In this document: piece by piece, positions 18,477-28,996 of the stretch
Numbering within the stretch: the first letter of the stretch is position 1
Layout: each line of letters starts with the position of its first letter
Assembly: GCF_021272185.1 (NCBI RefSeq)
Contig: NZ_JAJSEC010000006.1
Location: 62,001 to 126,000 of the forward strand
Direction: 5' to 3'
DNA length: 64,000 bases
DNA from: Roseivivax sp. GX 12232
Lineage (GTDB): Bacteria > Pseudomonadota > Alphaproteobacteria > Rhodobacterales > Rhodobacteraceae
The notes under the pieces: model-generated
What the model saw: the letters and a program-made list of their open reading frames with translations, nothing else
What the model was told of the DNA's origin: nothing
Database searches by the model: none
Program-made: the position numbers and the translations under genes

Positions 18477-19073
18477 TCAGTTCGACTCCGCCACGGCGCG
18501 GTCGATGTTGAAGAGGGAGTTCGGCAGCTCCTTCTTCTGCAGCGCGCCCAGAACCACGGTGGTCTTCTGGCCGTCCTGGTCGGTCACCACCCATTGCTTC
18601 AGTTCCACCGGCTCGTCGGTGAACTTCATCTGGATGGTCCCGTATTCCGGCCGCTTGGGGTCGCGCGCGGTGACGATGGTCGCGGTGCCGTCGTAGTCAT
18701 GCGCGACCACCATGCCGTCCTGCGCGAGGTTCACGTTGGAGGCCAGGATGATCGACAGCGGCGTCTGGTTCAGCGGGTAGGTCTCGGGCTGGCCGCCGAC
18801 CTTCTTGTCGATGATCACCACCGTGCCGCGCCCGGCCATGACCAGCGCCTGCTCGGGCGGGTTGTAGTCGAAGCGCATCTTGCCCGGCCGCGACAGCGCC
18901 AGGTCCCCGGTCGAGATCGTGCCGTCGGCGTTGATCTGGGTGAAGTCGCTCTCGGCCGTGCGGATGCCGTTGAGGTAGTTTGAAATCTCGTTCAGCGACA
19001 GCTTGTCCGCGGCGGCCTGGCCGGCGGTGAGAAGCCCGAGGCCGAGCGCGGCGATGAAGGCGGAAAAACGCAT
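18477..19073 (-). CDS. lolA: Outer-membrane lipoprotein carrier protein LolA
   Basis: A 198-residue periplasmic carrier that shuttles lipoproteins from LolCDE to the outer membrane. The ATG at 19073 (MRFSAFIAALGLGLLTAGQA) opens a signal peptide cut near QAAA; the frame continues 7 codons upstream, but AAAGGACG sits right before 19073. The mature chain has SNYLNGIRTAESDFTQI and LSRPGKMRFDYNPPEQ, the family's lipid-tail-binding half barrel. In Rhodobacteraceae lolA often sits near ftsK, as here; exoD intervenes. Confidence 0.94.
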   Translation of the reverse strand: MRFSAFIAALGLGLLTAGQAAADKLSLNEISNYLNGIRTAESDFTQINADGTISTGDLALSRPGKMRFDYNPPEQALVMAGRGTVVIIDKKVGGQPETYPLNQTPLSIILASNVNLAQDGMVVAHDYDGTATIVTARDPKRPEYGTIQMKFTDEPVELKQWVVTDQDGQKTTVVLGALQKKELPNSLFNIDRAVAESN

Positions 19074-19153
19074 CGGAATGTCGTCCTTTTGCACGATGTG
19101 AACCTGAAGGCGGATATGGGCCGGGCCCGCGCGTTATGCGATAGCGCAGGATT

Positions 19154-19804
19154 TCATTGTGATAAAAGCAGCAAGGGTGCGCCGATCAGCGCCGGCACCG
19201 CCGCGGCGAGGCCGAGGATCATCAGCGCGCCGTCGCGCGCGGTGATCGCCAGGCCGAAGATGAAGATGCCGATCATCGGGATCACCCCGGCAAAAGGCAC
19301 CAGCTCGAGCGGCGGCACGGTCAGGCAGAGGGCCAGGATCACCAGCGCCGCCAGCCGCCGCGCGCCCTGCCCCGCGAAGGCGGTGAAGCGCTGGCCGAAC
19401 CAGCGGTCCATGCGCTCGGCGAAAGGCTCCAGCCGGTCAAGCGCCTGGCAGAGCCGGCGGTCGGGCACCGGGCGCTCGCGCAGGATGCGCGGGGTCCAGA
19501 TGTGATCGCTGCCCGCCAGAAGGTGGAGCGCGGCGATGGCCATGACCGTGGCGGTCACCGTGGGCACGCCGGGAATGCCGCCGAGCGGCGTCAGGATCAG
19601 CGCCGAGAGCACCAGGAAGATCGGCCCGAAGCCGCGCTCGCCGATGGCGCGCACCACGTCGCCCAGGGTCACGCTGTCGCGCCGCGCCTCGTCCTCGGAG
19701 ACGCGCTCGCGCAGGTGCACGACGACGTCGCAGACCTCGGTCCCGCCGGGGGCGGCGAGCGCCTTGAGGTCCTCTGCATCGGGTGTTGCCTTGGCCGCTG
19801 TCAT
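19154..19804 (-). CDS. exoD: ExoD family exopolysaccharide synthesis protein
   Basis: A 216-residue inner-membrane protein. After about 50 soluble residues there is GDVVRAIGERGFGPIFLVL, the ExoD signature, then about four or five membrane segments (SALILTPLGGIPGVPTVTA, LALVILALCLTVPPLELVP, IFIFGLAITARDGALMI and a C-terminal one). ExoD was named for exopolysaccharide defects in Rhizobium; its biochemical function is unknown. It lies between lolA and ftsK on the same strand with more than 80 bases on each side, so it is probably its own unit. Confidence 0.9.
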   Translation of the reverse strand: MTAAKATPDAEDLKALAAPGGTEVCDVVVHLRERVSEDEARRDSVTLGDVVRAIGERGFGPIFLVLSALILTPLGGIPGVPTVTATVMAIAALHLLAGSDHIWTPRILRERPVPDRRLCQALDRLEPFAERMDRWFGQRFTAFAGQGARRLAALVILALCLTVPPLELVPFAGVIPMIGIFIFGLAITARDGALMILGLAAAVPALIGAPLLLLSQ

Positions 19805-19891
19805 GGCTCCGAAACGCCGCCTTCACGACGGCGGTTCCCGGCGCCCCGCGATCGGCGGAGGCCCGCTGAAGCCCCGGACAGGACCGCGCGC

Positions 19892-19927
19892 AAAGAAAAG
19901 CCCCCCACCCGGCAGGGGAGGGGGGCC
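19892..19927 (-). terminator. Rho-independent terminator of ftsK
   Basis: On the minus strand the GC stem of CCCCCC and GGGGGG arms, with an inner CCC/GGG pair, is followed by CTTTTCTTTG. It lies about 45 bases past the ftsK stop. Confidence 0.75.
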
Positions 19928-19970
19928 AAGCCCTTGATATGTCCCGGCAACCAGGTCCCCGCGGGGGCGG

Positions 19971-22900
19971 TCACGCCTGTTCGGGCACCAGGATCTCGCG
20001 CTTGCCGACGTGGTTGGCGGCCGAGACGACGCCCTCTTCCTCCATCTGCTCCACCAGGCGCGCGGCCTTGTTGTAGCCGATGCCCAGCTTGCGCTGGATG
20101 TAGGAGGTCGAGCACTTCCGGTCCTTGATGACGATCGCCACAGCCTGGTCGTAAAGCGCATCCTCGCCGCCGGTGTTGCCGCCGGTGTTCAGCCCCAGCA
20201 CCGCGTCGATGTTGTCGGCCTTCTCGTCGGCCGGGCCCTCGACCACGCCCCCGACGTAATCGGGCGGCCCGAAGGCCTTGAGATGGTTCACCACCTCTTC
20301 GACCTCCTCGTCCGAGACGAAGGGCCCGTGGCACCGGGTGATCCGCGCGCCGCCGGCCATGTAGAGCATGTCGCCCATGCCCAGGAGCTGCTCGGCGCCC
20401 ATCTCGCCCAGGATCGTGCGGCTGTCGATCTTCGAGGTCACCTGGAAGGAGATCCGGGTGGGGAAGTTCGCCTTGATGGTGCCGGTGATGACATCGACCG
20501 AGGGCCGCTGCGTGGCCATGATCAGGTGGATGCCCGAGGCCCGCGCCATCTGCGCGAGGCGCTGGATGCAGGCTTCGATCTCCTTGCCCGCGACCATCAT
20601 CAGGTCGGCCATCTCGTCGACGATCACGACGATATAGGGCATCTTCCGGGGCTCGAATTCCTCGGTCTCGAAGACCGGCTCGCCGGTCTCGTCGTCGAAG
20701 CCGGTCTGCACCGTCCGCGAGAACATCTCGCCCTTCTTCTGGGCCTCCTCGACGCGGCCGTTGTAGCCGTCGATGTTGCGCACGCCCATCTTGGACATCT
20801 TGCGGTAGCGGTCCTCCATCTCGCCGACGACCCATTTCAGTGCCACGACGGCCTTCTTGGGGTCGGTGACGACCGGGCTCAGGAGGTGCGGGATGCCGTC
20901 GTAGACGCTAAGCTCCAGCATCTTCGGGTCGATCATGATCAACCGGCATTCGTCGGGCGTGAGCTTGTAGAGGAGCGACAAGATCATCGTGTTGATCGCC
21001 ACCGACTTGCCCGAGCCCGTGGTGCCCGCGATCAGGAGGTGCGGCATCTTCGAGAGGTTCGCCACCACCGGGTCACCGCCGATGTCCTTGCCCAGCGCGA
21101 GCGGCAGGCGCTGGTTGCCGTCGCCATAGGCCCGCGACGACAGGATCTCGCGGAAGGAGACCATCTCGCGGTTGTCGTTCGGAAGCTCGATGCCGATCAC
21201 CGAGCGGCCCGGCACGGTGGAAACCCGCGCCGAAAGCGCCGACATGGAGCGCGCGATATCGTCGGCCAGGCCGATCACGCGGCTCGCCTTGAGGCCCGGG
21301 GCGGGCTCCAGCTCGTACATGGTGACCACAGGGCCGGGACGGACGCTGACGATCTCGCCTTTCACGCCGTAGTCGTCGAGCACGGTCTCGAGCATCCGGG
21401 CGTTCTCTTCCAGCGCCTCGTCGGAAAGATGCAGCCGCTCGATCTTGGCGGGGTTGGTCAGAAGCGACAGCGGCGGCAGCTCGAAATCGGCCACGCGGTC
21501 CTCGAAGGCGAGGCTCGGCTGGGCCTCGGCGCGGGCGCGCTTGGAGGGCTGCACCTGCTTGCGCGGGCTGTGTTCCACGACCTTCTTGGGCTGGGCCACG
21601 GGGACCGCGGGGCGCGCGGGCGCGGCGGTCTGCTGCGCCTCCTCGGGGCCCGCGTCGTAGCCGTAGCCATAGCCGTAATCCTCGCCGTAGCCGTCGTCAT
21701 CCTCGTCCTCGACCGCGACGAAGCGGTCCTCGGGCAGCGGCTCGGCCTTGGGGATGCCGCGGCTCAGCACGCGGCCCTGCGCAGGCGCGCTGTCCTCGGC
21801 GAAATCCTCCGGCGCCTCGTCGCCCGCCTCGCCGCCGTCGCGGGCGGTCAGCGGCGGCTCGGGGCGCAGGCCCACCGGCGCGGGCGCATAGATCAGCGGA
21901 TCGGGGCGGCGGCCCCGACCGCGGGTCAGCGGCGTGTCCTCGGGGGCGCGGGCCTCGGGCGCGCGGCGCAGCTTGTTGCGCACCGCGTCGGCGATCTTGG
22001 CCTGCACGCGCGAGCCCTCGGGCATCTCGGCGTCGGGGGCCAGATCGGGCTCGATCAGCTCGGGCTCGAGGTCGTCCGAGCCGCGGCCCGGCATCAGCCG
22101 GGCGAGGAAGCCCTGGCGCTCGGGTTCGCGAGCGGGGGCCTCGTAGGCCTCCTCACCCTGCACCGCGCGCGGGGCGCCGAAGGTCGGCTCGGCCCGCACC
22201 ACGCGCTGGCTGCGGGGCTGGTCCTCGGGCACATCCCAGGCGGCGTCGTCGTCCTCGTCGATGAGCATGTCCTCGCGGGCGGCGCGGCGGGCGGCATGGG
22301 CCTCCTGCATGGCGCGCGCGCCCTGCATGGCCCCGGCGGCGCCCCGGCCGAAGAGCTTCAGAAGCGCGGCATAGCCCATGATCAGCCCGATCAGCGCGCT
22401 GCGCCCGAGGCGCGAAAGCTCGTCGCGGGTGAAGCCCAGGACGAAGGCCCCGAAGGCCACGATGCCCACGGCGAAGACCACCATGGCCAGCTTCAGCGAG
22501 GCCCCGGCGCCTAGCGGCAGGAAGGTCAGAACCGCGCCCATGGCCATGTCGCCGAAAAGCCCGCCCATGCCGAAGCTGTGGGTCCAGTCTGCCCCGGGCG
22601 CCTGGCCCGCGGCGAAGATCGACAGAAGCGCGATCCAGATCGGTGCGAAGATCGCCCGGGTCGCGGCGCGCTCTTCACCCCGGTGCAGAAGCAGCCGCGC
22701 GCCCCAGGCGATGAGCACCATGGGGATCGCCCAGGCCCCGCGCCCGACGATCATGTAGAGCGGCGCCGAGATCGCCGCGCCGAAGCGGCCCATCCAGTTC
22801 TCGACCGGCGCATCGGTGGCCGCGATCCAGGAGGGATCGTCCGGCGCGTAGGAGCCGATCATCGCGCCCGCCATGAGGCCCAGGACGACCAGCGCGAGAC

Positions 22901-22985
22901 CCACCAGCTCCTTGCCGCGTCGTTCGATCGCCGCCTGCATGTCGCTGTCGAACAGCGGTTCGCGTCCCCGTGCCGGATAAGCCAT
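19971..22985 (-). CDS. ftsK: DNA translocase FtsK
   Basis: A 1004-residue septal DNA pump that clears chromosome ends and activates XerCD at dif. The start at 22985 ([14 protein letters not shown]) is chosen because the longer open frame upstream, to 23606, reads through the neighbouring aminotransferase. About four membrane segments lie in the first 190 residues. A long acidic/proline-rich linker runs to about residue 500. The motor has Walker [18 protein letters not shown] near residue 650 and [12 protein letters not shown]. The last 65 residues are the winged-helix gamma domain that reads KOPS sites. GAGGCAAG precedes the ATG. Confidence 0.97.
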   Translation of the reverse strand: MAYPARGREPLFDSDMQAAIERRGKELVGLALVVLGLMAGAMIGSYAPDDPSWIAATDAPVENWMGRFGAAISAPLYMIVGRGAWAIPMVLIAWGARLLLHRGEERAATRAIFAPIWIALLSIFAAGQAPGADWTHSFGMGGLFGDMAMGAVLTFLPLGAGASLKLAMVVFAVGIVAFGAFVLGFTRDELSRLGRSALIGLIMGYAALLKLFGRGAAGAMQGARAMQEAHAARRAAREDMLIDEDDDAAWDVPEDQPRSQRVVRAEPTFGAPRAVQGEEAYEAPAREPERQGFLARLMPGRGSDDLEPELIEPDLAPDAEMPEGSRVQAKIADAVRNKLRRAPEARAPEDTPLTRGRGRRPDPLIYAPAPVGLRPEPPLTARDGGEAGDEAPEDFAEDSAPAQGRVLSRGIPKAEPLPEDRFVAVEDEDDDGYGEDYGYGYGYDAGPEEAQQTAAPARPAVPVAQPKKVVEHSPRKQVQPSKRARAEAQPSLAFEDRVADFELPPLSLLTNPAKIERLHLSDEALEENARMLETVLDDYGVKGEIVSVRPGPVVTMYELEPAPGLKASRVIGLADDIARSMSALSARVSTVPGRSVIGIELPNDNREMVSFREILSSRAYGDGNQRLPLALGKDIGGDPVVANLSKMPHLLIAGTTGSGKSVAINTMILSLLYKLTPDECRLIMIDPKMLELSVYDGIPHLLSPVVTDPKKAVVALKWVVGEMEDRYRKMSKMGVRNIDGYNGRVEEAQKKGEMFSRTVQTGFDDETGEPVFETEEFEPRKMPYIVVIVDEMADLMMVAGKEIEACIQRLAQMARASGIHLIMATQRPSVDVITGTIKANFPTRISFQVTSKIDSRTILGEMGAEQLLGMGDMLYMAGGARITRCHGPFVSDEEVEEVVNHLKAFGPPDYVGGVVEGPADEKADNIDAVLGLNTGGNTGGEDALYDQAVAIVIKDRKCSTSYIQRKLGIGYNKAARLVEQMEEEGVVSAANHVGKREILVPEQA

Positions 22986-23019
22986 TCTTGCCTCGCCTTC
23001 GTTTCTTCTGATTATCTCG

Positions 23020-24198
23020 TCACCCGTAGAGACAGGCCCTGAGCCGTTCGAGCCCGTCCCGCATCTCGTCCCGCGGGGCGACCATGGCCACGCGGATGTA
23101 GCCCGCCCCCGGATTGCCCGCCGCGGTGTCCCGCGACAGGTAGGCGCCGGGCAGGACCCGCACGCCGGTCTCGCGCCAGAGCTGCCGCGCCGCCGTCTCG
23201 CCGTCGTCGACCGGCAGCCAGAGGAAGAATCCCGCCTCGGGCGCGCCCGCGCCCTCGATCCCCTCGAAGACCCGGTCGGCGATCTCGTATTTCTCGGCGT
23301 AGAGCCGGCGGTTTTCCTCGACGTGGACCTCGTCGGCCCAGACCTTCTCGGCCACGCGCTGCAGCGGCAGCGGCAGCGGCGCCCCGGCATAGGCCCGGAG
23401 CTGGCGCATCCGGGCGATGGTCTCGGGCCCGCCCGCGACGAAACCCGAGCGCAGGCCCGGCAGGTTCGACCGCTTGGAGAGCGAATGGAAGACCACGACC
23501 CGCTCGGGGTCGGCGCCCATGTCCCGGGCCACCTCGAGCGCGCCGGTCGGCGCCTTGCCGCGGAAGATCTCGGAATAGCATTCATCCGCGAGGATCTGGA
23601 AATCATGCCGCTCGGCCAGGCCGATCAGCCGCTCCCAATAGGCCCGGTCGGCGACCGCGCCCTGCGGGTTCGCGGGCGAGCAGATATAGGCCAGCGCCAC
23701 CCGGTCGAGCTGCTCTTCGGGCAGGGCGGCGTAGTCCGGCAGATGGCCCGTCGCCTCGGTCGCGGGCACGAAGACCGGCTCCGCGCCGACCGACAGCGCC
23801 GCCACCGCGTAGACCTGGTAGAAGGGATTGGGCGTCAGGATCACCGGGCGCTGGCCGTTCTTGCGCTCCGGGCATAGCGCCATGGCGGCGTTATAAAGCC
23901 CCTCGCGCGTGCCGTTCAGCGCCATGATCCGCCGCGCCGGGTCGATGTCGACGCCGTAGCGCCGCCCCAGCCAGTCGTGGATTGCGCCCAGAAGCTTGGG
24001 CGTGCCCTCGTTGACCGGGTAGCGGGCGAACTCGCCGACATGCGCCGCCAGCACCTCGCCCACCCAGTCGGGGAAGGCGTGGCGCGGCTCGCCGATGGTC
24101 ATATGCACGACCGGCCCGCCGGGCTCATCTGCGTCCAACAGCGCGCGCAGGCGCGGGAACGCATAGGCCGGAAGGTCCGAAAACCGTTCGGGAAACAT
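23020..24198 (-). CDS. Class I/II aminotransferase (DapC-like)
   Basis: A 392-residue PLP-dependent transaminase of the DapC/LL-DAP-like branch. It has [27 protein letters not shown], and [18 protein letters not shown], and the PLP lysine in [18 protein letters not shown] (about residue 241). DapC members make N-succinyl-diaminopimelate, a lysine/cell-wall precursor, but assignment within this broad fold is not certain. It lies 34 bases upstream of ftsK on the same strand, so the two may be co-transcribed. The dapB gene is elsewhere, at 37.5 kb. Confidence 0.88.
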   Translation of the reverse strand: MFPERFSDLPAYAFPRLRALLDADEPGGPVVHMTIGEPRHAFPDWVGEVLAAHVGEFARYPVNEGTPKLLGAIHDWLGRRYGVDIDPARRIMALNGTREGLYNAAMALCPERKNGQRPVILTPNPFYQVYAVAALSVGAEPVFVPATEATGHLPDYAALPEEQLDRVALAYICSPANPQGAVADRAYWERLIGLAERHDFQILADECYSEIFRGKAPTGALEVARDMGADPERVVVFHSLSKRSNLPGLRSGFVAGGPETIARMRQLRAYAGAPLPLPLQRVAEKVWADEVHVEENRRLYAEKYEIADRVFEGIEGAGAPEAGFFLWLPVDDGETAARQLWRETGVRVLPGAYLSRDTAAGNPGAGYIRVAMVAPRDEMRDGLERLRACLYG

Positions 24199-24333
24199 GC
24201 TCTACTGCCTCGTGGTGGCGGGATCGTTGACGCCCCGCTTTGTGACAAAGATACATCGCAGCGCGCCCGATCGTCCAGAATCTTGCCGAAGTCTCAAGGA
24301 CCTGTGGCAGGAAATCCGCATCGCGCCGGGCGC

Positions 24334-25665
24334 TTAACCCAGCGCGCGCGCGGCGCTTGCGGCCAGGGAGAGAAGCCGTTCCTCCGCCCATGGCGCGCCC
24401 ATCAGCGATATCCCCGCCGAGGGCGTGCCCCCCGGCAGGCTCACCGCCGAGAGCCCCATGAGGTTGCCCACCCGGGTGTTGCGCAGCGTCTTGAGGTTTT
24501 CCGCGACGTAATAGTCGCCATCCTCCATCAGCCGTGCCGCGTCGGGCGGCAGGTTGGGCGTCGTCGGGCAGAGCACCGCGTCGAAGCCCGCCATGCGCGC
24601 GCCCCAGGCCTGGCGGGCCTCCTCGAGCCGCGCCCAGGCGCGCAGGAACTCCGCCGCCGAGACCTCCCGCCCGCCTTCGAATCGCGCCCGGATCGGGTCG
24701 AACATCGCCGCGCCCTCGGCCTCGATGGTCTCGCCCCAGAGCGCCCAGGCCTCGCCGGTGTAAAGCACGCCCGCGTCGGCCATGGGCCCTTCGATCTCGG
24801 GCGCGGCGACATCACTGATCGTGGCGCCCGCCGCCTCGAAGGCGCGCAGCACGGCCTCGTAGGCGCGCGCGATCTCCGGGGCGAGGTCCTCCTCGACGAT
24901 GGTGGTCAGCCGCGCAAAGCGCCGCCCCTTCAGCGATCCCGCCTGCCCGAGGTCCGGCGCCTTCCGCCCCTCGAGAAGCCGCAAGAGCAGCGCCGCATCC
25001 GCCACACTTTTGGTCAGCGGCCCCACGGTGTCGAAGCGCGGCGCCAGCGGCACCACGCCCTCAAGCGAGACCCGCCCGGCGGTGGTCTTCAGCCCCACCA
25101 GGTCGTTCCAGGCCGAGGGCACCCGCACCGAGCCGCCGGTGTCCGAGCCGATGGCCGCGGGCGCCAGCCCGAAGGCCACCGAGGCCGCCGCCCCCGAGGA
25201 GGACCCGCCCGAGACCGCGCCCGCGTCATTCACGCAGGGCGGCGTCGCGGTCACCGGGTTCAGCCCGAGCCCCGAGAAGGCCAGCTCCGACATATGCGTC
25301 TTGCCGAGGCAGACGAGCCCCGCCGCCGTCGCCTCGCGCAGGACCCGCGCGTCCCGGCCCGGCACCCGGCCCTTCAGCATGGCCGAGCCCGCCTCGGTCG
25401 CGGTGCCGGCGCTGTCGAAAAGGTCCTTCCAGCTGACCGGCACCCCGTCGAGGGCCGAGCGCCGCCGCCCCATCCGCGCGCGGTCTGCCGCGGCGCGGGC
25501 CTCGGCGCGGGCGCGCTCGGGCGTCACCCGGGCATAGATCCGGTCGGTCAGCGGATGGGCGGCGATCTTCTCTAGATACGCCTCGGTCAGCGCCACCGGG
25601 TCGATCTCGCCCCGCGCGATGCCGTCGCCCAGCGCGATTGCCTCCATCTCGGTCCAGTCACTCAT
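24334..25665 (-). CDS. Amidase (amidase signature family)
   Basis: A 443-residue Ser-cis-Ser-Lys hydrolase. The catalytic Lys is in DGVPVSWKDLFDSAG (about residue 80). The signature is VSGGSSSGAAASVAFGLAP, and the nucleophile lies in AIGSDTGGSVRVPSAWN. It starts at 25665 (MSDWTEMEAI); a run of 33 residues upstream in the same frame has no family sequence, and GGGAGGACG precedes this ATG. The genes for GatB and GatC are not adjacent and the sequence lacks a GatA-specific context, so a general amide hydrolase is more likely. Substrate unknown. Confidence 0.9.
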   Translation of the reverse strand: MSDWTEMEAIALGDGIARGEIDPVALTEAYLEKIAAHPLTDRIYARVTPERARAEARAAADRARMGRRRSALDGVPVSWKDLFDSAGTATEAGSAMLKGRVPGRDARVLREATAAGLVCLGKTHMSELAFSGLGLNPVTATPPCVNDAGAVSGGSSSGAAASVAFGLAPAAIGSDTGGSVRVPSAWNDLVGLKTTAGRVSLEGVVPLAPRFDTVGPLTKSVADAALLLRLLEGRKAPDLGQAGSLKGRRFARLTTIVEEDLAPEIARAYEAVLRAFEAAGATISDVAAPEIEGPMADAGVLYTGEAWALWGETIEAEGAAMFDPIRARFEGGREVSAAEFLRAWARLEEARQAWGARMAGFDAVLCPTTPNLPPDAARLMEDGDYYVAENLKTLRNTRVGNLMGLSAVSLPGGTPSAGISLMGAPWAEERLLSLAASAARALG

Positions 25666-25757
25666 GCCCCGCGTCCTCCCTGCCCTGTGGTCCGGCCGCG
25701 ACGCTAGCGGCGTGAGGGCGCATGGACAATGCCGCGCCCCGGGGCATATTTCGCGGC

Positions 25758-26984
25758 ATGACACCCGATTGCGACATAGCCATCATCGGCGGCGGCCTGG
25801 CCGGGGGCACCCTGGCCCTGGCGCTGGCAGAGGCCGGCTTCTCGGTCTGCCTGCTGGATGCCGCCCCCGAAGCGACCCATCGCGCGGCGGATTTCGACGG
25901 CCGCTCCTACGCGCTGGCCCAGGCCTCGAAGCGGCTTCTGGCGAACCTCGGGCTCTGGTCCGGGCTGGCCGAGAGCGCCCAGCCGATGCGCGAGATCAAG
26001 GTCACCGACGGCCGCGTCGGCGAGGCCCGCGTGGCGCTGGGGCTGCATTTCGAGGGCGCCGAGCTCGAGGAGGGGCCGATGGGCTTCATGGTCGAGGACC
26101 GGCACCTGCGCCGCGTGCTCCTGGACCGTCTGGCCGATCACCCGGGCATCACCCACCGCCGCGGCACCCGCGTCACCGGCCAGCGCGCCGAACCGGCCGC
26201 CCAGGTGCTGGAGCTGGAGGGTGGCGAGACGCTCACCGCCCGGCTCGCGGTGGGTGCCGACGGTCGGACGAGCGGCACCGCCTCCCGCGCCGGGATCTCC
26301 CGCACCGGCTGGGACTACCCGCAGACCGCGCTGGTTTGCGCCATCGCGCACGAGCGCCCGCACCAGGGCGTCGCGCATCAGCTCTTCCTGCCTTCGGGGC
26401 CGCTGGCGATCCTGCCGCTCACGGGCAACCGCAGCTCGATCGTCTGGAGCGAGCGGCGCGGCTTGGCCGAGCGTATCAACGCCCTGCCCGAGGCCGACTA
26501 CCTGACGGTGTTGCGCCCGCGCTTCGGCGATTTCCTGGGCGCGGTCTCGCTGGCCGGGGCGCGCTTCACCTATCCGCTGGGGCTCTCGCTTGCGCAGGCC
26601 CTGACCGCGCCGCGGCTGGCGCTGGTGGGCGATGCCGCCCATGGCGTGCATCCCTTGGCGGGCCAGGGGCTGAACGCGGGGCTGCGCGACGTCGGCGCGC
26701 TGGCCCATGTGCTGGAAGAGGCCCGCGCCCGGGGCGAGGACCCCGGCGCGGCGCCGGTGCTTGACCGCTACGCGCGCTGGCGGCGCTTCGACAATGCCTC
26801 GCTGGGGCTGGCGACCGATCTCTTCAACCGGCTCTTCTCGAACGACAGCGCGGGGCTCCGGGCGCTGCGCGATCTGGGCATGCGGGCGGTGAACGCCACC
26901 CCCGGCCTGCGCCGCGCCGCGATGCGCGAGGCCGCCGGTCTGACCGGAGAGCTGCCGAGGCTGATGGCGCGCGAGGGGCGCTAG
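25758..26984 (+). CDS. UbiH/UbiF-family FAD-dependent hydroxylase
   Basis: A 408-residue flavin monooxygenase of the UbiH/VisC/COQ6 family, which hydroxylates the ubiquinone ring. It has the Rossmann start DIAIIGGGLAGGTLALALA, a second FAD motif VGADGRTSGTASRAG, and the third, GDAAHGVHPLAGQGLNAGL, at about residue 290. It starts at 25758; an ATG 12 codons upstream is in frame but lies outside the family N terminus. It is divergent from the amidase gene, with 92 bases between. Which ring position it acts on cannot be told. Confidence 0.9.
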   Translation: MTPDCDIAIIGGGLAGGTLALALAEAGFSVCLLDAAPEATHRAADFDGRSYALAQASKRLLANLGLWSGLAESAQPMREIKVTDGRVGEARVALGLHFEGAELEEGPMGFMVEDRHLRRVLLDRLADHPGITHRRGTRVTGQRAEPAAQVLELEGGETLTARLAVGADGRTSGTASRAGISRTGWDYPQTALVCAIAHERPHQGVAHQLFLPSGPLAILPLTGNRSSIVWSERRGLAERINALPEADYLTVLRPRFGDFLGAVSLAGARFTYPLGLSLAQALTAPRLALVGDAAHGVHPLAGQGLNAGLRDVGALAHVLEEARARGEDPGAAPVLDRYARWRRFDNASLGLATDLFNRLFSNDSAGLRALRDLGMRAVNATPGLRRAAMREAAGLTGELPRLMAREGR

Positions 26985-27128
26985 GCGGGGGTCTTGGCCC
27001 TCGTCCTGCCCGGGGCGACTTGAGGGCTCTCGGAAGACCCAGGCCGTGCGATCCGCGCCGTCGACGCGGCTAAGCGGCACCTGCCAGCGCGAGACCCGCG
27101 CAACGCGCCCCCTACCGGCCCAGCACAC

Positions 27129-27620
27129 TCACCCCGGCCGCAGCCCGGTCTCCACCAGCATCCCCTGCCGCTTGGCCTCGTAGTAATACCCCCGGGAATA
27201 CCATTTCACCGCCGTGTCGAAGCTGCCGTCCGACAAGAGCCAGGCCCCGCGCAGGTATTTCACCGAGTAGCGCAGGTTGGTCTCGGCATCGAGCAGGTCC
27301 GTGGCCTGCCCCTGGAAGCCCATGCTGCGCGCCGTCGCGGGCAGGATCTGCATCAGCCCGTAATAGGGCCCGTTGCGCGCCCAGGGGCGATGCGTGCTCT
27401 CGCGGATCACCACCCGGTGGACCAGCGCGCGCGGCACCTCGTAGCGGTCGGCATAGCGGTTGATGAGCCGCCGCAGCTCCTCGGTCTCATTGGGGTGCAG
27501 GGGCGGGTTGTAGCCGGTCTCGGCGCCCTCGGCGGCGAAACGCGCGACGGTCTCGTCGCTGGGGGCCGCGCAGGCGGCCAGGCTCAGGCAGATCAGGACG
27601 GCCAGCAGGGGTCGGGTCAT
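27129..27620 (-). CDS. Lytic transglycosylase SLT-domain lipoprotein
   Basis: A 163-residue lipoprotein. The start at 27620 (MTRPLLAVLICLSLAACAAPS) gives a signal peptide with the lipobox LAAC. The SLT core has VHRVVIRESTHRPWARNGP, with the catalytic Glu, then YYGLMQILPATARSMGF, the GLMQI signature, and LRYSVKYLRGAWLLSDGSF. It cleaves peptidoglycan chains at the outer face. A longer frame runs upstream to 27767 but lacks family sequence. It is divergent from the SDR gene by 136 bases. Confidence 0.92.
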   Translation of the reverse strand: MTRPLLAVLICLSLAACAAPSDETVARFAAEGAETGYNPPLHPNETEELRRLINRYADRYEVPRALVHRVVIRESTHRPWARNGPYYGLMQILPATARSMGFQGQATDLLDAETNLRYSVKYLRGAWLLSDGSFDTAVKWYSRGYYYEAKRQGMLVETGLRPG

Positions 27621-27756
27621 GGATCGAGGTCCGGATTGTTGCTCCGGCGCGGATCCTGCCTCTCCCGGCCTGATTCGCGCGAGCGCGGGGATCCGCCGTC
27701 GGCGGCAGCCCGCGCATGGCTTGCCAAAGCCCGCGCTCCGCGCCAGTTTTCCCGGC

Positions 27757-28611
27757 ATGACCGGCACGCTCCTCTCCCTCGGCCACGGCTATTCCGCCCG
27801 CGCGCTTGCGACCCGTCTCCTGCCGCTGGGCTGGCGGGTGATCGGCACCAGCCGCGACCCCGAGAAGCTCTCCGCCCTGGCCGAGACCGGCATCGAGCCG
27901 ATCCTCTTCACCCGCGAGGCGGTGACCGAGGCGCTGGCCGAGGCCGATCACCTCCTGATGTCCGCCGCCCCAAACGAAGACGGCGACCCGGCGCTGGCGC
28001 TCGCCCGTGAGGCCATCGCCGCCCGCGCGCCAAAGCTGCGCTGGGCCGGCTATCTCTCGACCACCGGGGTCTACGGCGACGCCGGCGGCGCCTGGATCGA
28101 CGAGAGGGCGCCGCTCAAGGCCCACAGCCGGCGCGGCCGCGCCCGGGTCGAGGCCGAGGCCGCCTGGGCCGCGATCCCCGGCCTGCCGCTGCATATCTTC
28201 CGCCTCGCGGGCATCTACGGCCCCGGCCGCGGCCCCTTCGCCAAGGTCAAGGCCGGTCGCGCCCAGCGGGTGGTGAAGCCTGGCCAGGTCTTCTCGCGCA
28301 TCCATGTCGAGGACATCGCCCGGGTGCTCGAAGCCTCGATCGCCGCGCCGACCCCCGGCGAGGCCTTCAACCTCTGCGACGACGAACCCGCGCCGCCGCA
28401 GGACGTGATCGCCCATGCCGCCGAGCTCCTGGGCCTGCCGGTGCCCCCCGAGGTGCCCTTCGAGGAGGCCGAGATGAGCCCCATGGCGCGCAGCTTCTAC
28501 GCCGACAACAAGCGCACCTCCAACGCCAAGGTGAAAGAGGTGCTGAACCTCGAGATGCGCTACCCCACCTACCGCGAAGGCCTCGCCGCGCTCCTCCGCG
28601 CCGAAGGCTGA
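27757..28611 (+). CDS. SDR/NAD(P)-dependent epimerase-like protein (YeeZ-like)
   Basis: A 284-residue Rossmann-fold protein. It opens MTGTLLSLGHGYSARALATRL, with the GxGxxA nucleotide motif, and has GWRVIGTSRDPEKL, YLSTTGVYGDAGG (the active Ser/Tyr region), IFRLAGIYGPGRGPF and SRIHVEDIARVLEASI. It is like YeeZ and atypical extended SDRs that may act on nucleotide sugars. The YxxxK catalytic pair is not clearly preserved. Substrate unknown. Confidence 0.85.
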   Translation: MTGTLLSLGHGYSARALATRLLPLGWRVIGTSRDPEKLSALAETGIEPILFTREAVTEALAEADHLLMSAAPNEDGDPALALAREAIAARAPKLRWAGYLSTTGVYGDAGGAWIDERAPLKAHSRRGRARVEAEAAWAAIPGLPLHIFRLAGIYGPGRGPFAKVKAGRAQRVVKPGQVFSRIHVEDIARVLEASIAAPTPGEAFNLCDDEPAPPQDVIAHAAELLGLPVPPEVPFEEAEMSPMARSFYADNKRTSNAKVKEVLNLEMRYPTYREGLAALLRAEG

Positions 28612-28765
28612 GGCGTCGGGCAACGCGCTGCGCGCGGCCACTTCCCAACGGCGCCCCAAAGCCCCGGCACGCCCAAGGCGCCCTCCCCGCCCGCGCAACA
28701 CCGCGCCCACCTCACACATCCCGGGCGCCCCCCCCCCCACCAAGCGCCCCCCACCAGCTTCAGCT

Positions 28766-28858
28766 TGTCCAAATACCTCGGGGGTGAATGCGGGCGGCAC
28801 GCCCGCAGAGGGGGCAGAGCCCCCTGCCCCGGTCCGGGACGCCGCAGGCGGCCCGGAC
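28766..28858. repeat. Hairpin-array intergenic element
   Basis: After TTGTCCAAATACCTCGG come three hairpins in a row: GCGGGC/GCCCGC, GGGGGC/GCCCCC, and GTCCGGG-CGCC/GGCG-CCCGGAC with one internal mismatch. Elements with this opening and gene-poor hairpins are, from memory, frequent between genes of Rhodobacteraceae. Only this copy is in the window, so the repeat status is by recall. Confidence 0.5.
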
Positions 28859-28915
28859 AAACAATCATGTCCGCTACACCCGTCGCCTCGCTCGAATAAC
28901 CGCCCACCCGCCACA

Positions 28916-28949
28916 AACAAAAAAACGCCCCGCCGGGCTGGCGGGGCGT
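28916..28949 (-). terminator. Strong Rho-independent terminator of the EF-hand gene
   Basis: On the minus strand ACGCCCCGCC and GGCGGGGCGT arms (10 bp) with a 5-base loop are followed by a run of 7 T and then GTTTGT. It ends the EF-hand gene about 50 bases past its stop. Confidence 0.92.
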
Positions 28950-28996
28950 CGGGGGCACCGGGGAGAGTGCGGCGCCTCCCGGATCACTTGCGCGGA